The notes under the pieces: model-generated
Seen by the model: only the letters and a program-made list of their open reading frames with translations
Databases searched by the model: none
What the model was told of the DNA's origin: nothing
Assembly (NCBI RefSeq): GCF_037482845.1
Contig: NZ_JBBHJW010000005.1
Location: 310,001-374,000 of the forward strand
Reading direction: 5' to 3'
DNA from: Paucibacter_B soli
GTDB lineage: Bacteria > Pseudomonadota > Gammaproteobacteria > Burkholderiales > Burkholderiaceae_C
Length of the DNA stretch: 64,000 bases
Position numbers and translations under genes: made by a program
Part shown: positions 24,183-32,558 of the stretch, in pieces
Position numbering within the stretch: position 1 is the first letter of the stretch
How the letters are laid out: each line of letters starts with the position of its first letter

Positions 24183-24866
24183 TCAGGGCTCGTGCACCAG
24201 CACGCCCTTTTCCAGGTGGATGAGGCGGTGCGCGCGCGCCGCGGCCTTGGGGTCGTGAGTCACCATCACGATGGTCTTGCCAAGGCTGCGGTTGAGTTCG
24301 TCCAGCAGCGACAGCACCTCCTCGCCGGTGTGGCGATCGAGGTCGCCGGTGGGCTCGTCGGCCACGATCATGGCCGGGTCGCTGACCAGCGCGCGCGCGA
24401 TCGCCACGCGCTGCTGCTGGCCGCCCGAGAGTTCGTTGGGGTAATGATCCATGCGGTCTTCCAGCCGCACCATCGCCAGCGCCGCCTCGGCGTGCGCCCG
24501 GCGCTGCCGGGCGCCGAGGCCGCTGAGCAGCAGCGGTAGCTCGACGTTCTCCAGCGCGGTGAGCACCGGCATGAGGTTGTAGAACTGAAAGATGAAACCG
24601 ACGTTGGCGGCGCGCCAGTCGGCCAGCCGGCCCTCGCCGAGGGTGGCGATGTCGATGCCGCCGATTTCGATGCGCCCGCTGCTGGGCTGGTCGATGCCGG
24701 CGATCAGGTTCAGCAGCGTGCTCTTGCCCGAGCCGCTGGGGCCCATCAGGGCCACGAAGTCGCCGCGCTGCACCTCCAGCTCGATGTCCAGCAGCACCGG
24801 GATCTCCTGGCCGCCGCGCCGGTAGGACTTGCTCAGGTGGCTGATGCGGATGAGGGCCTCGGACAT
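24183..24866 (-). CDS. ABC transporter ATP-binding protein, MacB/LolD type
   Basis: A 227-residue ATPase subunit. Motifs: Walker A GPSGSGKST (about 42-50), Q-loop FIFQFYNLMPVLTALENV, signature LSGGQQQR, Walker B MIVADEPTGDLD and H-loop VMVTHDPKAAARA. The length and the EPTGDLD wording are typical for LolD/MacB-like exporters that pair with FtsX-type permeases. The start at 24866 was chosen because MSEALIRISHLSKSYRRGG is the normal family N-terminus; the frame is open upstream into the adaptor's 3' end. It lies 13 bases after the adaptor stop and 13 before the first permease. Confidence 0.94.
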   Translation of the reverse strand: MSEALIRISHLSKSYRRGGQEIPVLLDIELEVQRGDFVALMGPSGSGKSTLLNLIAGIDQPSSGRIEIGGIDIATLGEGRLADWRAANVGFIFQFYNLMPVLTALENVELPLLLSGLGARQRRAHAEAALAMVRLEDRMDHYPNELSGGQQQRVAIARALVSDPAMIVADEPTGDLDRHTGEEVLSLLDELNRSLGKTIVMVTHDPKAAARAHRLIHLEKGVLVHEP

Positions 24867-24879
24867 GCTGCGCTTTCTC

Positions 24880-26145
24880 TCACTTGGCGGCCAGCTTGAC
24901 CTGGGCGCCGTCCTTGAGCTTGTCGCTGGGGTTGAGCACCAGGCGCTCGCCCGACTTGAGCGCCCCCGCCACCTCCAGCACATCGCCCAGCATGCGGCCC
25001 TTCTTCACCTCCAGCGCCTCCAGCAGCTCCTGCTCGCCGGTGCGCTTCAGGCGGAACAAATAACTTTTGCCATCGCGCTCCAGCAGCGCCTTGGGGTTGA
25101 CGGCCAGCACCGGCTGCTGCTCGGCCTCGGTGGGGGCCTGGGACAGAAACGCCACCTTGGCGCTCATCTCGGGCAGGATGCGCGGGTCCAGTTTTCCCTC
25201 GAACTGCACCTTGGTGATGACGGTGGCCTTGGCGCGGTCCACCGTCGGCACGATGCCGCCGACGCGGCCGCGGAAGCGCTGGCCGGGCAGGGCGTCGAGC
25301 GTGATCTCCACCGGCTGGCCCTTGGCCGCCTTGGACAGGCTGCCCTCGGAGACATCGGCCTCCACCTCCAGCGTGCTCATATCGGCCATCGTCACCACCG
25401 CGCCCTGCGAGCCGGCGGCGTTGGAGAAGGGCGTGATGATGTCGCCCACATTGGCGTTCTTCAGCAGCACGATGCCGTCGAAGGGTGCGCGGATCTCGGT
25501 GAAATCGCGGTTCACCTCCTGCACCTTCAGCAGCGCCTGGGCCTGGCCCACGCCGGCCTGCGCCTGCGCCACGCCGGCCTGGGCGCTGGCCTGGGCGGCG
25601 CGCGCGGCATCAAGGCGGCGCTGCGCCGCCTCCATCGCCTGCGCCGACAAAAAGCCCTGGGCCTGCAGGCTGCGCGCGCGCTGGAATTCGGCCTCGGCAT
25701 TGTTGAACTCCACCTCGGCCTGGCGCACGCCGGCCTGACTCTGGCGTTGCGCGGCCTCGGCCAGGCGCACGCCGGCCTGGGCCGTGCCTATGCCGGCCTG
25801 CACATCGCTGGCGTCCAGGCGCGCGATCAGCTCGCCCTTCTTCAGCAGCGAGCCCTCGCGCACCAGCAGCTCGACCAGTCGGCCGGTGGCCTTGGAGGCC
25901 ACTGCGGCGCGGCGCTGCGCCACCACATAGCCCGAGGCGGTGAGCTGCAGGTATTGCTGCGAGGGCGTGCTCTGCAGCACCGTGGTGGTCTGCACTTCGG
26001 GCGTGCGCGGCGCCATGGCCAGGCCCGCGGCCGCCAGCAGCAGGGTGCCGGCCACGATCCAGCGCCAGGGCAGGCGCCGGCGCTTGCCTTCGCCGGCGGC
26101 CTGGCGGTCGATCTTCAGTTGCTTCAGCGAATTCGTCTCAGCCAT
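24880..26145 (-). CDS. Periplasmic adaptor (membrane fusion) subunit, MacA/HlyD-like
   Basis: A 421-residue membrane fusion protein that would link the ABC permeases to an outer-membrane channel. Features: cytoplasmic N-terminus, one membrane helix (WIVAGTLLLAAAGLAM, about 28-44), lipoyl half-motifs (VASKATGRLVELLVREGSLLKKGELIARLD and TEIRAPFDGIVLLKNANVGD), a long Ala/Gln-rich helical hairpin between them with repeated AQAGV units (about 115-205), and beta-barrel and membrane-proximal domains to the end. No TolC-type channel gene is in the operon, so a shared one is probably used. First gene of the operon, divergent from the CAP-domain gene with 78 bases between starts. Confidence 0.9.
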   Translation of the reverse strand: MAETNSLKQLKIDRQAAGEGKRRRLPWRWIVAGTLLLAAAGLAMAPRTPEVQTTTVLQSTPSQQYLQLTASGYVVAQRRAAVASKATGRLVELLVREGSLLKKGELIARLDASDVQAGIGTAQAGVRLAEAAQRQSQAGVRQAEVEFNNAEAEFQRARSLQAQGFLSAQAMEAAQRRLDAARAAQASAQAGVAQAQAGVGQAQALLKVQEVNRDFTEIRAPFDGIVLLKNANVGDIITPFSNAAGSQGAVVTMADMSTLEVEADVSEGSLSKAAKGQPVEITLDALPGQRFRGRVGGIVPTVDRAKATVITKVQFEGKLDPRILPEMSAKVAFLSQAPTEAEQQPVLAVNPKALLERDGKSYLFRLKRTGEQELLEALEVKKGRMLGDVLEVAGALKSGERLVLNPSDKLKDGAQVKLAAK

Positions 26146-26223
26146 AGCGATGAGCCTCAGTGGTGGCGCCGGGCGATGGTAGCCGCTGTTTTAGGATGCG
26201 GGCTTGATCTGAACGGGGATGCG

Positions 26224-26727
26224 ATGTCGGGACGCTGGGGCTGGTGCTTGGCCTTCTGGGCGCTGGGGGCTGCGGCCCAGGGCGAGGTGCCAGCCTGCCC
26301 GGTCGGCCTGACGCCCGCGGCGGTGCTGCAGCGCCTGAACGCCCTGCGTGCCGAGCCGCAGCCATGCGCCGGAGCGGGGCGGCCGGCCGCGCCGGCCCTG
26401 CGCTGGGACTTGCGGCTGGCGGGTGCGGCCGAGGCCTATGCCGGCGAACTGGCCCAGCGCGACGCGATCAGCCATGTGGGCCGGCAGGGCCGCAGCCTGC
26501 GCGAGCGGCTGGGCGCCGCGGGCTATCTGGCGCAGGCGGCCGGTGAGAACCTGGTGGCCGGACCGGAAAGCCTGGATGAGGCGCTGCAGCATTGGCTGGC
26601 CAGCCCAGCGCATTGCCGGAACCTGATGGCGCCCGATCTGTTTGACGCCGGCCTGGCCTGCGTGGCCGCGCCGGGGAAGTATCAGCGCTTCTGGGTGCTG
26701 TTGCTGGGGCGTACGAGACCGGAGTAG
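26224..26727 (+). CDS. Secreted CAP/SCP-domain protein
   Basis: A 167-residue exported protein. A short signal peptide (GRWGWCLAFWALGAAAQG) precedes a single CAP domain: LNALRAEPQPCAG, LRWDLRLAGAAEAYAGELAQRDAISHVG with the His of the CAP cavity, GENLVAGPESLDEALQHWLASPAHCRNLM with the Glu and second His region, and DAGLACVA. Bacterial CAP proteins are secreted and of largely unknown activity. The Cys residues at PQPC, AHC and LAC suggest disulfides. The start at 26224 is the ATG that gives the signal peptide. It is monocistronic, divergent from the export operon. Confidence 0.88.
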   Translation: MSGRWGWCLAFWALGAAAQGEVPACPVGLTPAAVLQRLNALRAEPQPCAGAGRPAAPALRWDLRLAGAAEAYAGELAQRDAISHVGRQGRSLRERLGAAGYLAQAAGENLVAGPESLDEALQHWLASPAHCRNLMAPDLFDAGLACVAAPGKYQRFWVLLLGRTRPE

Positions 26728-26784
26728 GCTTGGGTCACGGGGCGCCGCGGCTGTGCGGCCGCCGGTTTCGACGAAAGGGCCCGC

Positions 26785-27858
26785 ATGCAGTCAGCGCCGT
26801 ACAACCTGATGCATGCGGCATCGACCCGGCTGCTGTACTGGGCCGCGCACCTGGTGCTGCTGGCTCAGGTGGGCTTGCTGGCGCTGTTCTGGCTGCTGGG
26901 CGCCTTGCAGATGGCGGCGGTCAGCCTGGCGGCGCTGGGGGTCTGTTTCCTCGCCATCGTGCTGCTGCGGCAGGGGCGCACATTGCCGGCCCTGCTGTTG
27001 CTGGGCATGGAGGTGCTGATGCACTCGGTGCTGGCCGTGCTGCTGCTCGGCTGGGCGAGCGGCTTCCACTACTACCTGTTTGCCGCCGTGCCGGTCACCA
27101 TGGTGAGCCATCTGGAGAGCTGGCGCAGCAAGCTGGCGCTGTGCTTCGGCACCATCCTGGCCTATGTCGCGCTGGCCTGCTGGCGCGCTGGCGCCGAGCC
27201 CTGGTTTGCGCTCGACGCCACGGTGACGATGCGCCTGGGCCTGTTCAATCTGACCGCGACGCTCTTGGCCATGGGCGTGCTGGCGAGCCTGTACTCGCTG
27301 CAAATGCAGCGCGCGGAGCGGCAACTGCACGAACTCGCGACCACCGATCCGCTCACCGGCCTGATGAACCGCCGCAGCATGAGCGCTCAGCTGGCGCGCG
27401 AGAGCGCCAGGACGCAGCGCCGGCAGGAGCCCTTGAGTTTCGTGGTGCTGGACCTGGATCGCTTCAAGACGGTCAACGACCGTTACGGCCACTTGGCCGG
27501 CGACATGGTGCTGCGCCGACTGGGCGGGCTCATCACCGAAGGGGTGCGCGAGGTCGACCTGGCCTGCCGCTGGGGGGGCGAGGAGTTCCTGATCGCCCTA
27601 CCGGGCACCGATGCCCAGGCCGCCGGCGCGGTGGCCGAACGCATACGCCAAGGCCTGCAGGCGCAAGCGATCGAGATTGAACCGGGCCTGTCACTGCCGG
27701 TCACAGCCAGCTTCGGCGTGGCCTGCCTGCGGCCCGCCGAGTCGGTGGACGGCGCCATCGGCCGCGCCGACAAGGCCCTCTACCGCGCAAAGGCGGCGGG
27801 GCGCAACCGGGTGGAGCTGGCCGACCCGCCTAGATCCAGCCCAGATCAATTGCCCTGA
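26785..27858 (+). CDS. Membrane-bound diguanylate cyclase (GGDEF)
   Basis: A 357-residue enzyme making cyclic di-GMP from two GTP. The N-terminal half has about six membrane helices (for example WAAHLVLLAQVGLLALFWLL, residues about 15-35) forming an undefined sensory module. The GGDEF domain begins near ATTDPLTGLMNRRSM (about residue 190) and has DLDRFKTVNDRYGHLAGD, the active-site loop GGEEF at 264-268 and the inhibitory RxxD site at 255-258 (REVD), so product inhibition is expected. Its 3' end overlaps the convergent response-regulator gene by 29 bases. Confidence 0.93.
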   Translation: MQSAPYNLMHAASTRLLYWAAHLVLLAQVGLLALFWLLGALQMAAVSLAALGVCFLAIVLLRQGRTLPALLLLGMEVLMHSVLAVLLLGWASGFHYYLFAAVPVTMVSHLESWRSKLALCFGTILAYVALACWRAGAEPWFALDATVTMRLGLFNLTATLLAMGVLASLYSLQMQRAERQLHELATTDPLTGLMNRRSMSAQLARESARTQRRQEPLSFVVLDLDRFKTVNDRYGHLAGDMVLRRLGGLITEGVREVDLACRWGGEEFLIALPGTDAQAAGAVAERIRQGLQAQAIEIEPGLSLPVTASFGVACLRPAESVDGAIGRADKALYRAKAAGRNRVELADPPRSSPDQLP

Positions 27859-28483
27859 GCACCGCCTGGGTGCGGTCGCGCACGCCCATCTTGGAAAAAA
27901 TCGCCGAGCAGTGGTTCTTGATCACGCCCTCGCTATTGCCCAAGAGGGTGGCGATCTCGGTGTTGGAGCGGCCGCTGGCCACCAGGCGCAGCACCTGCAG
28001 CTCCTTGGGGCTCAAGGGGTCGGGCTGCTCGGTGGCGCTGAAGGCGCGCTCCACATGGGTGCTCTGGCGCTCCATGCGTTCGGTGAGGGTGGGGCGCAGC
28101 GCGGTGCCGCCGGCGGCCACGTCGCGCAGCGCCTGCACCAGGGTGTCGGGGCTGATGGCCTTGAGCAGAAAGCCCTTGGCGCCGGCGCGCACTGCTTCGT
28201 CGAAAACCGCGGCGTCGTCGAAGGTGGTGAGCAGCACCACCGGAATCTTCAGCGCCCGCGCTGCCAGCGCGCGGATCAGGCCGGTGCCGTCCAGGCGCGG
28301 CATGCGCATGTCCGACAGGATCACATCGGGCTGCTCCTGCGCGATCAGCTCCAGCGCCTCGGCACCATCGGACGCCTCGCCAATGATGCGGATCTCCTCG
28401 TGCAGCGAGAGCAGGCCCTTGAGGCCTTCGCGCACCAGTTGCTGGTCTTCAACCAGCAGCACCTTGATTGCTTCAGCAGTCAT
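27830..28483 (-). CDS. NarL/LuxR-type response regulator
   Basis: A 217-residue two-component regulator. The receiver domain (1 to about 125) has the acidic pair in LLVEDQQ, phosphoacceptor Asp58 in VILSDMRMPRLDG, Thr in LLTTFDD and Lys in KGFLLKAI. The C-terminal LuxR-type helix-turn-helix is at about 150-215 (LSPKELQVLRLVASGRSNTE, then GVIKNHCSAIFSKMGVRDR). The partner is the histidine kinase encoded upstream on the same strand. A strong AAGGAG precedes the ATG at 28483. The 142-base gap between the genes holds a hairpin-rich repeat. Confidence 0.93.
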   Translation of the reverse strand: MTAEAIKVLLVEDQQLVREGLKGLLSLHEEIRIIGEASDGAEALELIAQEQPDVILSDMRMPRLDGTGLIRALAARALKIPVVLLTTFDDAAVFDEAVRAGAKGFLLKAISPDTLVQALRDVAAGGTALRPTLTERMERQSTHVERAFSATEQPDPLSPKELQVLRLVASGRSNTEIATLLGNSEGVIKNHCSAIFSKMGVRDRTQAVLRAIDLGWI

Positions 28484-28534
28484 CTCAGTTCTCCTTGCCT
28501 CTTGGCGGCAATCTATTCGCACGAATCCGATCAA

Positions 28535-28620
28535 GCCCAGCGGAGCCCGCGGATCCGGCTTTGCCGGTCCGACGGGCTTGCCCCCTTGAGGGGGCGCGCG
28601 CAGCGCGTAGGGGGAGGGCC
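28535..28620. repeat. Hairpin-rich dispersed-repeat-like element between kinase and regulator genes
   Basis: Contains CCGGC-TTT-GCCGG (28555-28567) and CCCCC-TTGA-GGGGG (28581-28594), followed by GCGCGCGCAGCGCGTAGGGGGAGGG. Short elements with the same pieces (a GATCCGGCTTTGCCGG block and a CCCCCTTGAGGGGGC hairpin) are familiar to me as intergenic repeats in Comamonadaceae-like genomes. No second copy was found in this window, so repeat status rests on memory. Confidence 0.55.
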
Positions 28621-28625
28621 GTCAC

Positions 28626-29885
28626 CTATGCTCTCCTAGGACACATCAATTCGATCATGAAACCGGGGCTGTAGCGCAGCACCTGCATGCTGCCGGCGAG
28701 CTCGCCCATGCGCTCCTGCATGCCCTTGAGGCCATTGCCCTCGCGCAGCCTGGGGGCACCCTGGCCGTTGTCTTCGATGGTGACGCGCACGCGCTGTGCA
28801 TCGCCCTCGCCCTGCACGCTCAGGCAGACCTCCACCTGGGTGGCGCGCGCATGGCGCACGCTGTTGGTCACCGCCTCCTGCACGCAGCGTAGCAGGGCAT
28901 GGGCGGCGCGCGGCGAGAGGTCGCGCGCGGCCTCGTCCAGGCTGAGCGTGATCTGGGTGCTGGCAATGCCCTCGGCCAGGGTGTGGAGGGCGGTGCTGAG
29001 GTCGATGCAGGCCGAGTTGCGCTCGCGCGAGACGGCGGCGCGCACGTCGTCCAGCAGATGCGCCGCGCCTTCGCGCGCCTTGCCCACGGCCTGCGCCGCG
29101 GCGGCGGGGTCGGCGCGCTGCAGCAGGGCCTCGCTGAGCTGCAGATGCAGGTTCAGCGCGGTGAGGTGGTGGCCCATCACATCGTGCAGCTCGCGTGCCA
29201 TGCTCATGCGCTCGGCATAGCGCATCTGCTCCAGCTGCAGGCGTTCGCCGCTGTGCTTCTCGGCCAGCATGGCCTGCAGCCAGCGGCGCTTCTCCGCCTC
29301 GGCGGCGGCCATGCGGCCCAGGCCGAAGGCCATGCCATGCAGGCCCACCATGGCCATCATCAGGCCCAGGCTGTTGACCCACCAGGGCGTGTCGCTGCGC
29401 AGCTGCTCCAGCAACTGGCCATCGCTGGGCAGCCACCAGTAGAGCGCCAGATTGATCGCCACCTGGCTGAGCGCAAACATGAAGGCGGCGCGCACGCGCA
29501 GCAGCACCGCCGCCAGCGCGGTGACCAGAAAGGGCAGGCCCGGCGTGACCGCCAGCGCCACCAGGTCCAGCAGCAGGATGCGCGGCAGGGCCTGAGGCGG
29601 CGGCTGGTCCATGCTGTTCTCGCGCGCCAGGCGCCAGAACTGGTAGGCAAACAGGCACACCAGGGTGAAGCTGGCCAGCACGATCAGCCGGTCGCCGGGC
29701 TCGCCACCGAAGCGCCGATAGAGATTGGCGAGCACGCCGTCATAGGCCTCGGTCTTGCGGCCCAGCAGTGCCCCGACGGTGGCGAACAGTTCCAGCAGGC
29801 AGACCGCCAACGCGGCAATGCGCAGCACGAAGGCGGGCTGCGCGATGCGGGCAAGCAGGCGGTCCAAGGCGTGGAGGGGGTTCAC
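28626..29885 (-). CDS. Membrane sensor histidine kinase (NarL-system type)
   Basis: A 419-residue kinase. About six hydrophobic segments fill residues 15-190 (for example FVLRIAALAVCLLELFATVG). A linker helix leads to the HisKA_3 dimerisation domain with His234 in ARELHDVMGHHLTALNL, and the ATP-binding domain has the N-box ALLRCVQEAVTNSVRHA and G-box TIEDNGQGAP with GNGLKGMQERM. It should phosphorylate the response regulator encoded just downstream. The start is GTG at 29885. The signal sensed is unknown. Confidence 0.9.
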   Translation of the reverse strand: MNPLHALDRLLARIAQPAFVLRIAALAVCLLELFATVGALLGRKTEAYDGVLANLYRRFGGEPGDRLIVLASFTLVCLFAYQFWRLARENSMDQPPPQALPRILLLDLVALAVTPGLPFLVTALAAVLLRVRAAFMFALSQVAINLALYWWLPSDGQLLEQLRSDTPWWVNSLGLMMAMVGLHGMAFGLGRMAAAEAEKRRWLQAMLAEKHSGERLQLEQMRYAERMSMARELHDVMGHHLTALNLHLQLSEALLQRADPAAAAQAVGKAREGAAHLLDDVRAAVSRERNSACIDLSTALHTLAEGIASTQITLSLDEAARDLSPRAAHALLRCVQEAVTNSVRHARATQVEVCLSVQGEGDAQRVRVTIEDNGQGAPRLREGNGLKGMQERMGELAGSMQVLRYSPGFMIELMCPRRA

Positions 29886-29952
29886 AGACGAAGGCGCGAA
29901 TCTGCCACGGCGCGCAGGGTTGTGGATGTGCGCTTCGTCATGCTGATTCCCC

Positions 29953-31083
29953 TCAGATGGGTGGCGTCGCGATGGCCTCGGCGATCACGCCGCCGCCCAG
30001 GCAGACCTCGCCGTCGTAGAGCACCGCGCTCTGGCCCGGGGTGACGGCCCATTGCGGCTGCGCGAAATCGAGCCGGAACTGGCCCGGCGCGGGGCTCTCG
30101 GGCGTGAAGGCGCAGGCCGCATCGGCCTGGCGGTAGCGCGTCTTGGCGCCAAAACCTCCATAGACAGGCGGGCGACCGGTCCAGGAGATGTCGTCGGCGA
30201 TCAGGCCGTGGCTCAGCAGCCAGGGATGCTCATGCCCTTGCACCACATAGAGGGTGTTGCTCTGCATGTCCTTGCGTGCCACGAACCAGGGTGCGTGTTG
30301 GCCACCGCCGCGCGGGCTGCCCTTCTCCTTCACGCCGCCAATGCCCAGGCCCTGGCGCTGGCCCAGGGTGTAGAAGGACAGGCCGACATGCTCGCCCAGC
30401 TTGCGGCCGCGCTCGTCCTTGATCGGGCCGGGCTGGTGCGCCAGATAGCGGTTCAGGAATTCGCGGAAGGGCCGCTCGCCGATGAAGCAGATGCCGGTCG
30501 AGTCCTTTTTCCTGGCGTTGGGCAGGCCGATCTCCTCGGCGATGCGGCGCACCTCGGTCTTGGCCAGCTCGCCCACCGGGAACAGGGTCTTGGCCAACTG
30601 CGCCTGGTTCAAGCGGTGCAGGAAGTAGCTCTGGTCCTTGAGTGGATCCAGGCCTTTCAGCAACTGCACCTGTCCGCCCTGCTCGCGCACGCGGGCGTAA
30701 TGCCCGGTGGCAATCTTCTCGGCCCCGAGCCGCATCGCATGGTCGAGAAAGGCCTTGAACTTGATCTCGGCATTGCACAACACATCCGGGTTGGGCGTGC
30801 GGCCGGCCTGGTATTCGCGCAGGAAGGCGGCGAACACGCGGTCCTTGTAGTCGGCCGCGAAGTTCACATGCTCGATCTCGATGCCGATCACATCGGCCAC
30901 CGCGGCGGCGTCGACGAAGTCGATGTTGGACGAGCAGTATTCGCCGTCGTCATCGTCTTCCCAGTTCTTCATGAAGATGCCCACCACCTCGTGGCCGGCC
31001 TGCTTCAGCAGCCAGGCGCTGACGGCGGAATCCACGCCGCCGGACAGGCCGACGACGATGCGTTGTTTCTGCGCGGAACTCAT
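29953..31083 (-). CDS. mnmA: tRNA-specific 2-thiouridylase MnmA
   Basis: MnmA installs the 2-thio group on wobble uridine 34 of tRNA-Lys, -Glu and -Gln using sulfur relayed by the Tus proteins or IscS. The 376-residue protein shows the ATP pyrophosphatase loop GLSGGVDSAVSAWLL (about 12-26), FMKNWEDDDDGEYC, the catalytic cysteine in NPDVLCNAEIKF and the second in DSTGICFIGERPF, and the C-terminal beta-barrel (YGGFGAKTRYRQ, LGGGVIAEA). The start at 31083 (MSSAQKQRIVVG) is chosen over an upstream extension because it matches the family N-terminus. Confidence 0.96.
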   Translation of the reverse strand: MSSAQKQRIVVGLSGGVDSAVSAWLLKQAGHEVVGIFMKNWEDDDDGEYCSSNIDFVDAAAVADVIGIEIEHVNFAADYKDRVFAAFLREYQAGRTPNPDVLCNAEIKFKAFLDHAMRLGAEKIATGHYARVREQGGQVQLLKGLDPLKDQSYFLHRLNQAQLAKTLFPVGELAKTEVRRIAEEIGLPNARKKDSTGICFIGERPFREFLNRYLAHQPGPIKDERGRKLGEHVGLSFYTLGQRQGLGIGGVKEKGSPRGGGQHAPWFVARKDMQSNTLYVVQGHEHPWLLSHGLIADDISWTGRPPVYGGFGAKTRYRQADAACAFTPESPAPGQFRLDFAQPQWAVTPGQSAVLYDGEVCLGGGVIAEAIATPPI

Positions 31084-31147
31084 GGGGGCGGATTGTCCCG
31101 CATAGGCGGACGGCGGTCTTGCCAAGGGGCTTGGGGCCCCTGTCTAT

Positions 31148-31891
31148 TCAGTCGACCGGATGCTGGCGCATATAGGCCTGCAGTGCGGCCTGGCGTATGG
31201 CGTCCAGCTCGCCGCTTGCCTGCAGCTTTTGCAGCACGGCCGCCAGGCGCGGCACGAGCTCGACATGCCGGCCGCTCAGGTAGTGATAGAGCAAATGCTC
31301 TTCCAGCGCCTGCTCCAGCCGTCTGAGCTTGCCCAGACGCCGCAAGGGCGGGGCCTGGTCGGGTTCGGTACAAAGGGCCAGGTCGGCGATGCCGGCATCC
31401 AGCAGCCTGAAGAGTTCGTTCACCGAGCCCGCCTCAACGCGCCGCGCGCCGGCCGGCAGCATCTGCTCAATGCGCAGCACGCCGCGCTGATACGCCACCC
31501 GCAGGCCCTGCAGCTGCGCCCAATCCTGTGGCTGCGCGAGCTTGGCGTCGTAGGTGTAGATGCGCACGGCCGAGGCATTGATGGGAGGGGCCACGCGCAA
31601 CAGCCCTGGATGCGTCGTGGCGACATCGCGTACGCGATGCAGATTGCCGTCGAGCTCGCCGGCCAGCAAGGCTTGCAGCGCGCGCCGGTTGGGCAGCGCG
31701 ACAAACTCCAGTGGCTGGCCAAGTTCCGCATAAGCGCGGCTCAGCACGGCCTCGCTGACGGCGGTGAGCGGATCGGAGTCGCGATCCCAGCTGCCTATGC
31801 GCAGCGGCAAGACCTGGGCCAGGGCGCTGCTGCAATAGCAACAACACAGCAGCGCCAGGATGGTGAGGAGGCGCGGTCGCAGTGCAGGCAT
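31148..31891 (-). CDS. Periplasmic solute-binding-like protein (SBP family 3 type)
   Basis: A 247-residue exported protein with a Cys-rich signal peptide ending SSALAQ. The mature part follows the bacterial extracellular solute-binding family 3 plan: PLRIGSWDRDSDPLTAVSEA, YAELGQPLEFVALPNRRALQ, GELDGNLHRV, GLRVAYQRGVLRIEQML, IADLALCTEPDQAPPL and a final helix. No transport permease or ATPase gene is nearby; many orphan members of this kind in Burkholderiales are not transporters, so the ligand and role are open. Neighbours are mnmA and a Nudix gene on the same strand. Confidence 0.78.
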   Translation of the reverse strand: MPALRPRLLTILALLCCCYCSSALAQVLPLRIGSWDRDSDPLTAVSEAVLSRAYAELGQPLEFVALPNRRALQALLAGELDGNLHRVRDVATTHPGLLRVAPPINASAVRIYTYDAKLAQPQDWAQLQGLRVAYQRGVLRIEQMLPAGARRVEAGSVNELFRLLDAGIADLALCTEPDQAPPLRRLGKLRRLEQALEEHLLYHYLSGRHVELVPRLAAVLQKLQASGELDAIRQAALQAYMRQHPVD

Positions 31892-31962
31892 GGTGTTGGC
31901 TCGGGCTGGGTGTGAGCGCCCGTTCGTTTCCTCATGAGTGTCGCAGCCTCGCGGGCAGCCAG

Positions 31963-32448
31963 CTAGGGCTGGTACAGCGAGCCATCCACATGCACCGCAT
32001 CCAGCGGCAGGCGCCGGCCGGCCAGATGGTCTTCCACACAGCGCAGCACCAGCGGGCTGCGATGGTGCGCGGCCGTGCTGCGCAATTCCTCGACCGTCAT
32101 CCAGAGCGTGCGTACGATGCCATGGTCCAGGGCCCGGCCCGGAATGGGCGCGCCCACCCGGCCGCTATAGGCCAGGCGCAGATAGGTCACGTCCTCCTGC
32201 CGCGCGGGCCGCGTGAAGCGCGCCATATAGAGACCCAGCAAGGCCTCGGGCACGAAGGCGCGCGCCGTTTCTTCCAGCGCCTCGCGCACCACGCCTTCAA
32301 GTGGCGACTCGCCCGGCTCCAGGTGGCCGGCCGGGTTGTTGAGCATCAACCCTTCGGGCGTCTCTTCTTCCACCAGCAGGAAACGGCCGCCTTCCTCGAT
32401 CACCGCCGCGACCGTGACGCTGGGTTTCCATCGCACTTCGTTGTTCAT
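31963..32448 (-). CDS. Nudix hydrolase, NudJ-like
   Basis: A 161-residue pyrophosphohydrolase. The Nudix box is intact: GHLEPGESPLEGVVREALEE then TARAF, fitting GX5EX7REUXEEXGU except that the last conserved Gly position is Ala. The N-terminus (WKPSVTVAAVIEEGGRFLLVEEE) and the spacing resemble NudJ, which acts on thiamine pyrophosphate and hydroxymethylpyrimidine pyrophosphate. In Betaproteobacteria NudJ-like genes often accompany mnmA; here a solute-binding-like gene lies between them. The exact substrate is not provable from sequence. Divergent from pntAA. Confidence 0.87.
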   Translation of the reverse strand: MNNEVRWKPSVTVAAVIEEGGRFLLVEEETPEGLMLNNPAGHLEPGESPLEGVVREALEETARAFVPEALLGLYMARFTRPARQEDVTYLRLAYSGRVGAPIPGRALDHGIVRTLWMTVEELRSTAAHHRSPLVLRCVEDHLAGRRLPLDAVHVDGSLYQP

Positions 32449-32558
32449 GAACTGTCTCTTTCGCGCTTGTACGGGTGTCGAATGACATGCCTATTGTGTA
32501 AGCTCGCCGCCAGCTACCCGTATCCAGACGTTCCCAGGCCGCAAGGCGAGGAGGATTC

